Positions 1-7,465 of a stretch of 64,000 bases of DNA are shown piece by piece. The DNA is taken from positions 1 to 64,000 of the forward strand of contig JAVBNZ010000017.1 of assembly GCA_031551145.1 (NCBI GenBank). The letters run 5' to 3'. Origin of the DNA: WRKB01 sp031551145. Lineage in GTDB: Bacteria > Desulfobacterota > Desulfovibrionia > Desulfovibrionales > Desulfovibrionaceae. The notes under the pieces were generated by a model. That model made no database searches. It was not told the origin of the DNA and worked only from the letters and a program-made list of their open reading frames with translations. Position 1 is the stretch's first letter. Each line of letters opens with the position of its first letter. The translations under genes were made by a program, and so were the position numbers.

Positions 1-1
1 C

Positions 2-769
2 GGCAAGCATCTGGCGCGGGCGGCCCAGGGGGCGGGCATAGACTATGTCGTGCTGGAGATGAACCCGGACACCGTGCAGCGCTACAGGGGGAAAGAACCC
101 ATATTTTACGGCGACGCCACCCAGGTTTCCGTGCTGGAGCATCTGAGCATCGCGCGCGCGCACGCCATGGCCATCGTGATCTCCGATCCCGCGGCCGTAC
201 GCGCGGCCACGGCCCTGGCCAGGGAGATGAATCCCAACCTCTACATCATCGCGCGCACGCGTTTTCTGGCCGAAGTGGGCCCCTTGCGCAACCTGGGGGC
301 CAACGAGGTGATTGCCGAAGAATTCGAAAGTTCGCTGGAGGTCTTTTCCCGCGTGCTGGGGAACTATCTTGTGCCCCGGCAGGACATTGCGGACTTTGTC
401 GCGCATATCCGCGCGGAGCACTACAGCATGCACCGCGCTCTCGCCCTGCAGTCCGCGCCCTTTGAAAACCTGCTTGAGGAAATGCCCGACATAAGCGTGC
501 AGGCCCTGCGGGTGGAGGAGGGATCGCATGTGGACGGCAAAAGCCTGGCCGCCTGCGCCGTGAGGCAGCGGTACGGCGTGACCGTTGTGGCGGTGCGAAA
601 GGGAACGGAGATCATCATGCCCCCGGAAGGCGACACCGTGCTGGAAGCCGACGACATCGCGTATCTGCTGGGTGGGGAGGGGCCGTTGCAGCTCGCCGCC
701 GCCGCCTTCAGGCCGGAATGCAGCCTGCCGCCCCTGCCGGAAGAAAGCGAGGAACTTCCCGCCTGCTGA
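2..769 (+). CDS. TrkA/RCK-domain potassium transport protein, C-terminal part (5' truncated)
   Basis: The reading frame is open from the first codon of the window, so the gene starts upstream. The visible 255 residues begin inside a Rossmann-type TrkA-N (RCK) domain: the pattern GIDYVVLEMNPD followed by IFYGDATQ is the usual second half of the NAD-binding fold in KefB-like antiporters and RCK channels. A TrkA-C ligand-sensing domain follows, roughly from VQALRVEEGS to DDIAYLLGG, with its typical allosteric beta-rich pattern. The missing N-terminal part would be expected to contain the membrane domain of a CPA2 monovalent cation:proton antiporter, or the protein could be a free TrkA-like subunit; the window cannot decide. 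The following operon has its own promoter, so there is no sign of shared function. Confidence 0.8.
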   Translation, partial: GKHLARAAQGAGIDYVVLEMNPDTVQRYRGKEPIFYGDATQVSVLEHLSIARAHAMAIVISDPAAVRAATALAREMNPNLYIIARTRFLAEVGPLRNLGANEVIAEEFESSLEVFSRVLGNYLVPRQDIADFVAHIRAEHYSMHRALALQSAPFENLLEEMPDISVQALRVEEGSHVDGKSLAACAVRQRYGVTVVAVRKGTEIIMPPEGDTVLEADDIAYLLGGEGPLQLAAAAFRPECSLPPLPEESEELPAC

Positions 770-803
770 CGCGCTTTCAATGGCCCGCCTGTTGCGCTTT
801 TGC

Positions 804-854
804 TTTACAAATGCGCGCTTACGCGCTATCATAAAAAAATTATATTCAATATAA
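804..854 (+). promoter_or_regulatory. Sigma70-like promoter and palindromic operator candidate of the polyene operon
   Basis: A TTTACA hexamer (804-809) and a TATCAT hexamer (827-832) lie exactly 17 bp apart, each matching the sigma70 consensus at five of six positions. Just downstream, at 840-854, is a perfect AT-rich inverted repeat with 7-bp arms and a one-base centre (TTATATT-C-AATATAA), placed near the expected transcription start and 12 bp before the ketosynthase start codon. The ribosome-binding site GGGAG lies between the palindrome and the ATG. The palindrome would be a suitable repressor site, but no cognate regulator is encoded nearby. This is the only convincing promoter before the 18-kb operon. 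Confidence 0.6.
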
Positions 855-866
855 TCGGGAGCTTGC

Positions 867-2087
867 ATGTCTCGGGTAGCCATTACAGGACTCGGCATCG
901 TTTCCGTTCTGGGAAACGGATGCGATGCCGTCACCCAGGCGCTTGCCTGCGGGCAATCCGGCATCGGGGTTGATCCCCTGCGCGCGGAGTTGGGCTTTCT
1001 TTCCCCGCTCACCGGCGTATTGCATTTTTCATCCACAGCCCCGCTTACGCGCAAGCAGCGCAAAAGCATGCCCGATTTCGCCGAATGGGCCTATGAGGCC
1101 AGCGTACAGGCCATCAACCAGTCCGAACTGGACGGCGCCGATTTGCGCAACGACGCGAGCGGCATCATTTTCAGCTGCGACTCAAGCTGCGTGGCCGCTG
1201 TGGAGCAGAGCAGCGAACTGCCGGCAAAAAAAGCCACCACCGGCCTGGGCAGCGGCCTTGTCTTTCGCTCCATGACCTCCTGCGTCAGCATGAACCTGAG
1301 CGCGTTGCTCGGTACGCGCGGCGCCTGCTGGACGATAAGCGCGGCCTGCGCCGGCGGCGGACATGCCCTGGGACAGGCCGCGGACCTCATTCGCCTGGGC
1401 CGGCAGGAACGGGTGATCTGCGGGGGGGCGCAGGAGATCACGTGGCAGTCCATGTGCAGCTTTGACGGCCTGGGCGCCTTTTCGCAGCGGGCGGACGACC
1501 CGCAAAAAGCCTGCCGTCCCTTTGATGCCGGGCGCGACGGCCTGGTGCCGAGCGGCGGCGCGGTTGCCCTGTTGCTGGAAAATTATGATCTGGCCAAAAA
1601 GAGGGGTGCCCCCCTGCTCGGTGAAATTGCGGGCTACGGCTTTTCCTCCGACGGGGAGCATATTTCCGTTCCCTCCAGGCAGGGCCTGGGGCGTGCCGTG
1701 CGCGGCGCACTGGCGCAGGCCGGGCTCAAGCCCGGAGAAATCGACTATATCTGCGCCCACGCCACAGGCACGCCCGTGGGCGACAGGATGGAAGCCCTGA
1801 ACATTGTGGATGTTTTCGGAGAACGCTCCGTGTCCGTCTCTTCCCTCAAGGGGCAGACCGGGCACGAGCTCTGGATGTCGGGCGCGTCCCAGGCCGCTTA
1901 TTGCGCGCTTATGGCGCGCGGCGGCTTTGTCGCGGCGAGCGCGAACTTTGCCGAAGGCGATGAGGATACGCGCCGGCTTGATATTCTCACGCGCAACCTT
2001 CCTTGGCCGCCGCGAAACGTGTTGTGCAATTCCGCGGGCTTCGGCGGCACCAACGCCGCCCTTGTGCTGCGTTTCGGCGCGCTGTGA
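867..2087 (+). CDS. Beta-ketoacyl-ACP synthase (APE-type KS, first)
   Basis: A 406-residue FabB/FabF-type ketosynthase that would perform decarboxylative Claisen condensation on ACP-bound chains in the cytoplasm. The nucleophile cysteine sits in SAACAGGGHAL, the first histidine in AHATGTPVGD and the second in KGQTGHELW, so the Cys-His-His set is complete. The length is normal for the family. The ATG at 867 follows the SD sequence GGGAG and is the first gene after the predicted promoter. The stop codon overlaps the GTG of the next gene, indicating translational coupling. It resembles the ApeO/ApeR group of aryl-polyene ketosynthases by context; which of the three ketosynthases in the operon initiates and which elongates cannot be told from sequence. 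Confidence 0.88.
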   Translation: MSRVAITGLGIVSVLGNGCDAVTQALACGQSGIGVDPLRAELGFLSPLTGVLHFSSTAPLTRKQRKSMPDFAEWAYEASVQAINQSELDGADLRNDASGIIFSCDSSCVAAVEQSSELPAKKATTGLGSGLVFRSMTSCVSMNLSALLGTRGACWTISAACAGGGHALGQAADLIRLGRQERVICGGAQEITWQSMCSFDGLGAFSQRADDPQKACRPFDAGRDGLVPSGGAVALLLENYDLAKKRGAPLLGEIAGYGFSSDGEHISVPSRQGLGRAVRGALAQAGLKPGEIDYICAHATGTPVGDRMEALNIVDVFGERSVSVSSLKGQTGHELWMSGASQAAYCALMARGGFVAASANFAEGDEDTRRLDILTRNLPWPPRNVLCNSAGFGGTNAALVLRFGAL

Positions 2088-3568
2088 GCTCCGCGGTCGT
2101 CATAGGCGGGGGCGTTTCCGGCATTGTCGCCGCCCTGCTTTTACGCCGCAACGGCCGCTCGGTGACTCTGCTGGAAAAAGGTCCCCGCCTCGCCCCGACC
2201 CTGCGCGGATTTTACCGCAAAGGACTGTATTTCGACACCGGCCTGCATCTGAGCGGCGGCCTGGGAACAGGCGGCCCCCTGTGCGCCTTTTTTCGCCTGC
2301 TTGAAATTGACCTGCCCCCGTTGCTGCCCTTTGATCCCCAAGCCTATATGCGTCTCTGCTTCGGCGAAAGCGGCCGGCAGGTCGATCTTCCCGTCGGGCG
2401 GGAAGCCTTTGCCGGCGTCCTGGCAGGGCAGTTTCCGGGAGAGGAGGACGCAATACGCGCCTATGTGAACGACAGCCTGGCGGTGTGGGATTCCTCGCCC
2501 TTTCTGAACAGGGCGCGGGGAGCGGACGCCGCCTTTACGCCGACGGCCGACACCCGTTCGCTTTCCGTGTATTTGGCGGCGCTTACCGCGAATGCCGAAC
2601 TGCGGACAAGTTTGTCCGCGCATTGTCTGCTCTACGGTTCCGCCCCCGAGGAAACCGCCTTTGCCCAGCACGCCCTCGTGGCGGCCTCCTGTTTTGATTC
2701 CGTGCACAATTTCGCGGGCGGCGGTGCGGCCCTGATCGACGCTCTGGAGGCGGCGCTCGCGCGGTGGGGCGTGAGGGTATTGGCAGGCTGCGGCGCGCGC
2801 GCCGTGACATTGAGCAGCGCGGGCAACATCGCCGGGGTGCTCACGGATGCGGAAGAAACGCTGCCCGCGGACGAAATCGTCTTTACCGCGCACCCTTCGC
2901 TGCTCTGCGATCTTGTTCCGGCGGGTGCGCTCAAGTCCTCATATCTGCGCAGGTTGAAAGAATTGCAGGATACGCCGAGCGCCTGCCTGCTTTTCGGCGT
3001 CGCGGCCGAACCCGTTGCCGATTTGCGCGGGCGCAACGTCATTCTCTGCCCGGAAACGGATCTTTCACCGGCGTTCTCGTCCGGCCGCGCGGCACCCTCC
3101 GGCCCGTTCTACGTCGCGGAATGTCCCCAATCCACGCCCGACGGACGGCAGGCCTTTGTGATCATCGCGCCCGATTCGCTCTCACGCTGGGAAGCCCGGG
3201 CAAAAAGCTCGAGCCGCAGGCGCCCGGCGGACTATGCGGAACAGAAAGCAACAACTCTGGAAGCCATGCGCCGGGCCGCGGCGGAGTTTTTCCCCCCCCT
3301 GGAACGGATGGAGATTGTGGACGGCGCAACCCCGCTGACCCTGCGGGATTATATGCATGCGCCGACCGGAGCGCTTTACGGCTGCCGGCATTCATTGACC
3401 CAGTTCAATCCCCAACCCGTGACCCGCCTGCCCGGCTTGTGGATCGCGGGGCAGTCGGTCATCGCGCCGGGTTTGCTGGGGGCTGTGCTGTCGGCCTTTC
3501 TCACAAGCGGAATCATGACGGACTTGAAAGAACTGTTGCGTGAACTGCGCGAAACGGGTGATGCATGA
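2084..3568 (+). CDS. FAD-dependent oxidoreductase, phytoene desaturase/carotenoid isomerase-like
   Basis: A 494-residue flavoprotein. The N-terminus VVIGGGVSGIVAALLL followed by LLEKG is the dinucleotide-binding signature of the CrtI/phytoene desaturase superfamily, and the C-terminal GLWIAGQSVIAPGLLGAV is the matching FAD-binding end. Members act on polyene chains by desaturation or isomerisation, or as saturases. I choose the GTG at 2084 because it overlaps the TGA of the preceding ketosynthase (GTGA) and directly precedes the Rossmann motif; a longer frame from 2003 would run through the ketosynthase end. The start codon of the next gene overlaps its stop. A role in adjusting double bonds of the polyketide chain is inferred from location. 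Such an enzyme is not part of the enteric APE core set as I know it. Confidence 0.75.
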   Translation: MSSAVVIGGGVSGIVAALLLRRNGRSVTLLEKGPRLAPTLRGFYRKGLYFDTGLHLSGGLGTGGPLCAFFRLLEIDLPPLLPFDPQAYMRLCFGESGRQVDLPVGREAFAGVLAGQFPGEEDAIRAYVNDSLAVWDSSPFLNRARGADAAFTPTADTRSLSVYLAALTANAELRTSLSAHCLLYGSAPEETAFAQHALVAASCFDSVHNFAGGGAALIDALEAALARWGVRVLAGCGARAVTLSSAGNIAGVLTDAEETLPADEIVFTAHPSLLCDLVPAGALKSSYLRRLKELQDTPSACLLFGVAAEPVADLRGRNVILCPETDLSPAFSSGRAAPSGPFYVAECPQSTPDGRQAFVIIAPDSLSRWEARAKSSSRRRPADYAEQKATTLEAMRRAAAEFFPPLERMEIVDGATPLTLRDYMHAPTGALYGCRHSLTQFNPQPVTRLPGLWIAGQSVIAPGLLGAVLSAFLTSGIMTDLKELLRELRETGDA

Positions 3569-4809
3569 AACAACGCAAATCGCCGCGCGCCGTGGTCATT
3601 ACCGGAGCGGGCGTTTTTTCTCCCTGCGGACGGAACCTGCCGGAGCTTTTCGCCGCTCTGCGCGAAGGCAAAAGCGGCCTGACAATGCTTCCGGAACTCG
3701 CGCAAATCAGAGGCCTGCGCACGCGCGTGGCCGGTTTGGCCCCGGAGGCGGATTTTTCCGTTATCCCGCGTAAATTCCGACGCTCCATGTCGCGCGCTTC
3801 GCTTTACGCCTGGACGGCGGCGCGGGAAGCCCTGCGCGGCGCGGGCCGGGAAGGCTGCGCGGACGATCCTTCTTTCGGCCTGGCCGTGGGCTCCACCACC
3901 GGGAGCGTGGAAACGCTGGAAGAGTTTTTTTCCGCCTACCTGCCCGCGCGCAACGTGGAACAGATGAGCGCCATGCTCTTTTTCAGGACGATGGGGCATT
4001 CCACGGCGGCCAATCTGGCCCAGGCGCTCGGCGTCACGGGGCGGGTGCTCGCGCCGGCCGCCGCCTGCTCCACCGCGCTTCAGGCCGTGGGCCTGGGCTA
4101 TGAAGCCATCGCGCTGGGCGCGCAAAACGCCATGCTCTGCGGCGGGGCGGAAGAATACCACGCCCTGACCTCCGCCACTTTCGACATCATGGACGCGGCC
4201 TCCACGGGTTTTGCCGATCAACCCGAGAAAAGCTCCCGCCCCTTCGACGAACGGCGCGACGGCATCGTCTGCTCGGAAGGCGCGGGCATGCTGCTGCTCG
4301 AATCCCTGGAAAGCGCCCGGGAGCGCGGCGCGCCCATCCTCGCCGAGATCGCGGGTTTCGCCTCCACCTGCGATCCTTCGAACATGGCCGGGCCGGATTC
4401 CGGCGCGATCCGCCGCTGCATGGAAACAGCGCTGGAGAACGCGGGCCTTGCGCCGGAGGATATCGACTACGTCAACGCCCACGCCACCGGCACGCTTCTG
4501 GGTGATGAGGCCGAATGCCGAGCCTTGCGCGAACTTTTCGGACTGCCGGGTCCGTTCGTTTCCGGTCTCAAGGGGCACATAGGGCATACCATGGCCGCTT
4601 CGGGGGCCATCGAGCTGGCCGCCTGCCTGGAAATGCTGCGCTGCGGTCTCGTCATTCCCACCAGGAACCTTGACAGCGCGGCCGGCGAATGCGAAAAAAC
4701 GGCCCACGTACGCGCCCTCCTTGCGCATCCCCTCCGTTGCATCATGAAAAACAGCTTCGCCCTCGGAGGCGTCAACTGCAGCCTGATCATCAGAGCACTT
4801 CCGCTTTGA
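3565..4809 (+). CDS. Beta-ketoacyl-ACP synthase (APE-type KS, second)
   Basis: A 414-residue ketosynthase of FabF type. The active-site cysteine is in AAACSTALQAVG, the histidines in AHATGTLLGDEAE and KGHIGHTMAASG, so it appears catalytically complete. The ATG at 3565 overlaps the preceding TGA as ATGA. It is followed by the only sizeable gap early in the operon, 118 nt that contain a strong hairpin, and then by an ACP gene. Pairing of a KS with an ACP directly downstream fits a type II fatty-acid-like assembly line. It is clearly distinct from the first and third ketosynthases of the operon and probably handles a different chain length or position. Confidence 0.88.
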   Translation: MKQRKSPRAVVITGAGVFSPCGRNLPELFAALREGKSGLTMLPELAQIRGLRTRVAGLAPEADFSVIPRKFRRSMSRASLYAWTAAREALRGAGREGCADDPSFGLAVGSTTGSVETLEEFFSAYLPARNVEQMSAMLFFRTMGHSTAANLAQALGVTGRVLAPAAACSTALQAVGLGYEAIALGAQNAMLCGGAEEYHALTSATFDIMDAASTGFADQPEKSSRPFDERRDGIVCSEGAGMLLLESLESARERGAPILAEIAGFASTCDPSNMAGPDSGAIRRCMETALENAGLAPEDIDYVNAHATGTLLGDEAECRALRELFGLPGPFVSGLKGHIGHTMAASGAIELAACLEMLRCGLVIPTRNLDSAAGECEKTAHVRALLAHPLRCIMKNSFALGGVNCSLIIRALPL

Positions 4810-4826
4810 CGAAACGGAAACGTTCT

Positions 4827-4851
4827 GCGGGGATTTTTCAAAAATCCCCGC
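4827..4851. other. Perfect 12-bp inverted repeat within the operon
   Basis: Between the second ketosynthase and the first ACP gene, GCGGGGATTTTT (4827-4838) and its exact complement (4840-4851) flank a single C. In RNA it would form a very stable stem with a small loop. No T-run follows on either strand, so it does not look like a standard intrinsic terminator. It could be an RNA-processing or stability element that raises ACP expression relative to upstream genes. The following ACP gene has its own good SD (AAGGAAG, next to its start at 4928). Confidence 0.55.
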
Positions 4852-4927
4852 TGCAAACCGGACGCAAGGCGGATTTCGCCCGCCGGCAAGCAACTGTTTC
4901 AAGCGTAAAATACTATAAGGAAGCACC

Positions 4928-5185
4928 ATGACCGACGCGGAGATCATCGCAAGAGCCGACACCGCCCTTGCGGAAGAATTTGAACTGGACGCCGCGAAAA
5001 TGCGCCCCGAAGCCCGCTTCAAGGAAGATTTGGGCCTCGACAGCCTGGATGCCGTGGATATGGTTATCGCGCTTGAGCAGGCCTTTTCCGTCAAAATCGG
5101 CAAAGACCCGAAACTTTTGGAAATCCGTACGCTCGGCGACCTGCACGCCTACATGATTGAGAAGAAAAACGAGCCGAATGTCTAA
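4928..5185 (+). CDS. Acyl carrier protein (first)
   Basis: An 85-residue acidic ACP. The phosphopantetheine attachment serine lies in LGLDSLDAVDMV, the canonical DSL motif at the start of helix II. It carries intermediates between the ketosynthases, reductase and dehydratases of the operon. The ATG at 4928 follows a strong SD (AAGGAAG) after the hairpin-containing gap, so it may be translated well above the level of its neighbours. Its last codons overlap the start of the acyltransferase gene. APE clusters usually have two ACPs (ApeE and ApeF) and a second one is found at 14587 here. Confidence 0.92.
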   Translation: MTDAEIIARADTALAEEFELDAAKMRPEARFKEDLGLDSLDAVDMVIALEQAFSVKIGKDPKLLEIRTLGDLHAYMIEKKNEPNV

Positions 5186-5972
5186 CCTGCGCTACGCCTG
5201 CCGCATGCTGCGGATCAATCTCGGCTTCTGGCTTGGGGTGCCGCTGCTGATTCTCTCAAGCCTTTGCCTGAGCCCCTTCACAATCTGGAAATTGCGCCGC
5301 AAAAACGCGGCGGAACAGCGCGCGGCTTTGCGGATGCACATTTTCCGGCACGGCCTGGCCTGGGCGCGGCTTATGCGCCTGACGGCCGAGGTGCGTTGCG
5401 TGATGCCGGAAACTCCTACGCCGGAACCCTGTATTCTGGTCGCCAATCATCAATCCGCCCTCGATCCCTATTGCTTCGCTTTTCAGCCGGTTACGTCCCT
5501 GGCTTTCATCGTGCGGAACTGGCCTTTCAGGCTGCCGGTGTACGGAACTTTCATGAAGCGGGCGGGGTATTTGAACAGTGAACGTCTCCACGGAGAGCAA
5601 TTGCTGGATGCGGCGGAAAAACTGCTGCGCGAGGGCGCTTCCGTGATCTTTTTTCCGGAAGGCACACGCAGCATAAGCGGCCTGCCCGGCCGTTTTCATG
5701 CGGGGGCCTTTTTGCTGGCGATGCGCACGAACACGCCCGTGGTTCCCGTATGCTTCAACGGCACGGGACGCATGCTGCCCAAGGGCTCCCTGCTGCTGCG
5801 ACCGGAGCCTTTTACCGTGCGTCTGCTGCCGCCCGTGCGGCCGGAGGAATTCGCCGCCCACGGCGAAGAGGGCTATCGTTTTCTGCGCCGCCGTGTTAAA
5901 GAGAATTTGCTGAAAGCTTTGGAAGCGCCGGCGATCGGGGACGATCGCCGCCATGTTTGCGATGCACTTTGA
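5178..5972 (+). CDS. PlsC-type 1-acylglycerol-3-phosphate acyltransferase
   Basis: A 264-residue LPLAT-family acyltransferase. The catalytic HX4D box is in NHQSALDPYC and the second conserved block in FFPEGTRSISG; a hydrophobic N-terminal segment (roughly residues 15-35) anchors it to the inner membrane. Such enzymes transfer an acyl group from acyl-ACP or acyl-CoA to a lipid hydroxyl. Its position just after an ACP gene suggests that it loads the finished chain, or a partner fatty acid, on a lipid head group; APE clusters contain similar acyltransferases. The ATG at 5178 overlaps the ACP stop by 8 nt; the upstream in-frame ATG at 5157 would lie well inside the ACP gene. Confidence 0.85.
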   Translation: MSNLRYACRMLRINLGFWLGVPLLILSSLCLSPFTIWKLRRKNAAEQRAALRMHIFRHGLAWARLMRLTAEVRCVMPETPTPEPCILVANHQSALDPYCFAFQPVTSLAFIVRNWPFRLPVYGTFMKRAGYLNSERLHGEQLLDAAEKLLREGASVIFFPEGTRSISGLPGRFHAGAFLLAMRTNTPVVPVCFNGTGRMLPKGSLLLRPEPFTVRLLPPVRPEEFAAHGEEGYRFLRRRVKENLLKALEAPAIGDDRRHVCDAL

Positions 5973-5985
5973 AAGGGAGAACACC

Positions 5986-6390
5986 ATGTTTGCACCGCGT
6001 TTGAAATACGTCCTGCTTATGCTGCTTTGCCTGACCATGTTTTCCGTCGGCTGCCGTTCGCGCGTGCCCGTGCAGAACACCGAGCACGTCGCCGTGCCCC
6101 AGACGCGTTCCGGCCAGACTTTGAACGAAGTGGAAGACGCCATCATACGCGGCGCTACCGCCAAGGGCTGGATAGTCAACAAGCGCGAAGGCAACATCAT
6201 CCGGGCCACGTTGAACATGCGCAACAAGCATACCGTTGTCGTCGACATTCCTTACACCTCCAAGGAATTCAGCATCAAATACGTGAGCAGCAGCGGCATG
6301 AAATATCAGGAAGGCAAGATTCATCCCCAGTACAACACCTGGATCGAAAATCTGCGCAAGTCCATTTACAGGGAACTGGGCAAAGACTGA
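5986..6390 (+). CDS. Small putative lipoprotein of the polyene operon
   Basis: A 134-residue protein with a typical type II signal peptide: a short basic start, a hydrophobic run (VLLMLLCLTMF) and a cysteine in FSVGC around residue 23. The -3 position is a serine, so the lipobox is not perfect. The mature part is polar with the segment EVEDAIIRGATAKGW, which resembles small periplasmic beta-alpha proteins seen next to APE-type genes, but I cannot assign a family. The ATG at 5986 has SD GGGAG. It probably works in the envelope together with the LolA-like carrier, exporter and DUF3261-like lipoprotein further down the operon. Confidence 0.65.
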   Translation: MFAPRLKYVLLMLLCLTMFSVGCRSRVPVQNTEHVAVPQTRSGQTLNEVEDAIIRGATAKGWIVNKREGNIIRATLNMRNKHTVVVDIPYTSKEFSIKYVSSSGMKYQEGKIHPQYNTWIENLRKSIYRELGKD

Positions 6391-6399
6391 TCAGCGCAT

Positions 6400-6840
6400 A
6401 TGAGCCTTTCCCTGCCCATGCCGGCCAACAGGCTGCTCCTGCACAGGCCGCCCATGCTTTGCATAGACGCTCTCCTCTCCTGCGGGGAAGAGAGCGCTCT
6501 GGTTGCGGCATGCCTCAAACCCGGCCATATTTTTCTGGATGCGGACGGAAATTTCGACCCCGCCGGTTTTATCGAGCTGGCCGCGCAAAGCGCCGGGGCC
6601 ATGCAGGGCTGGCTTGCGTTGCGGGCGGGCAAGGCGCCGGCGCCGGGTTTGCTGGTGGGTGCGCAGGATTTCGTTTTTCGCGCCCCGGCAGGCGTGGGGG
6701 ATGAATTGCGCATCTTCATACGCCTGCTGACCGCCTTTCAGGGCGTCAATGTGCTGGAGGCGCGGGTGGAAAGGAACGAGGAAATTCCGGCCGAGGGCAG
6801 GATCAAGGTATTTGTCGACAACGCCGTGCGGGATGCCTGA
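6400..6840 (+). CDS. Hot-dog 3-hydroxyacyl-ACP dehydratase, ApeP-like
   Basis: A 146-residue single hot-dog-fold protein. The N-terminal LLLHRPPMLCIDALL and the central helix FIELAAQSAGAMQGW are typical of the ApeP group of dehydratases that remove water from 3-hydroxyacyl-ACP during polyene synthesis. The acidic residue in FIELAAQ is the likely catalytic residue of the helix. It is the first of two dehydratase-like genes in the operon; the other, at 10312, is FabZ-like. In E. coli-type APE pathways ApeP and ApeI work as a pair, and the same arrangement is likely here. Confidence 0.75.
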   Translation: MSLSLPMPANRLLLHRPPMLCIDALLSCGEESALVAACLKPGHIFLDADGNFDPAGFIELAAQSAGAMQGWLALRAGKAPAPGLLVGAQDFVFRAPAGVGDELRIFIRLLTAFQGVNVLEARVERNEEIPAEGRIKVFVDNAVRDA

Positions 6841-6841
6841 A

Positions 6842-7465
6842 ATGTTCCTCCGCGCCCTCCTCTGTGCGTTCATACTGTGGCAGTGCGCCGCGCCCCGGGC
6901 TTTTGCCGAAACCCTGAGCGCGGACGAACTCGCGGCCCTTATACGGGAGCGGGATGCAAAGATAACGTCCTTAAGCTGCGCCTTTACCCAGACGAGCACG
7001 GCCCCCATGTTTTCCGCGCCGCTTGTTTCCCGCGGCCGCATGCTGTTCCGCGCGCCGGACGCCCTGCGCTGGGAATATCTGCACCCGGTGGAGCAGGGCT
7101 TCATTCTGACCAAAGAACGCATCACGCGCTGGGAAAACGGCAGGCAGACGCGCAGTTCCCTGCCGCCGGATCAGGATCCGCTCGCGCTTTTTCTCGGCAG
7201 GCAGTTGCTCGCCTGGGTCGGCGCGGATACATCCGCGATCGGCCGGGAATATGCCGTGACACTTGTGCGGCGCAATCCGCTTGAACTCAGCCTTGCGCCG
7301 CGTTCGTCGGGGGCGCGGGAAGTGGTGCGGGAACTGCGCCTGCGTTTCAACGATCAGGGCGTGGCGACCTTTGTTCATCTCACGGAAACGGGCGGAGGCA
7401 GCACCCGCCTGGACTTTTCCGACATTCGTCTCAATGAGGCGCTGAATCCCGTGGAATTCGAGTAG
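6842..7465 (+). CDS. LolA-like outer-membrane lipoprotein carrier (ApeL-like)
   Basis: A 207-residue secreted protein. The signal peptide has a hydrophobic core (LLCAFILWQCAA) and a likely cleavage after RAFA. The mature part has the LolA pattern: a SADELAALI start, SLSCAFTQTSTAP, then GRMLFRAPDALRWEY. LolA-fold proteins carry lipids across the periplasm; in APE clusters a LolA homologue accompanies the MMPL exporter and is thought to deliver the lipid to the outer membrane. The ATG at 6842 begins just after the previous stop; an in-frame ATG at 6833 is also possible. The exporter gene overlaps its stop by one base. Confidence 0.8.
   Translation: MFLRALLCAFILWQCAAPRAFAETLSADELAALIRERDAKITSLSCAFTQTSTAPMFSAPLVSRGRMLFRAPDALRWEYLHPVEQGFILTKERITRWENGRQTRSSLPPDQDPLALFLGRQLLAWVGADTSAIGREYAVTLVRRNPLELSLAPRSSGAREVVRELRLRFNDQGVATFVHLTETGGGSTRLDFSDIRLNEALNPVEFE

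Noticed and set aside
3376..5103. 575-codon minus-strand ORF antisense to the flavoprotein and second ketosynthase
   Set aside because: It is a shadow frame in GC-rich DNA, with repetitive Arg/Gly/His-rich composition and no domain; the plus-strand genes have complete motifs.
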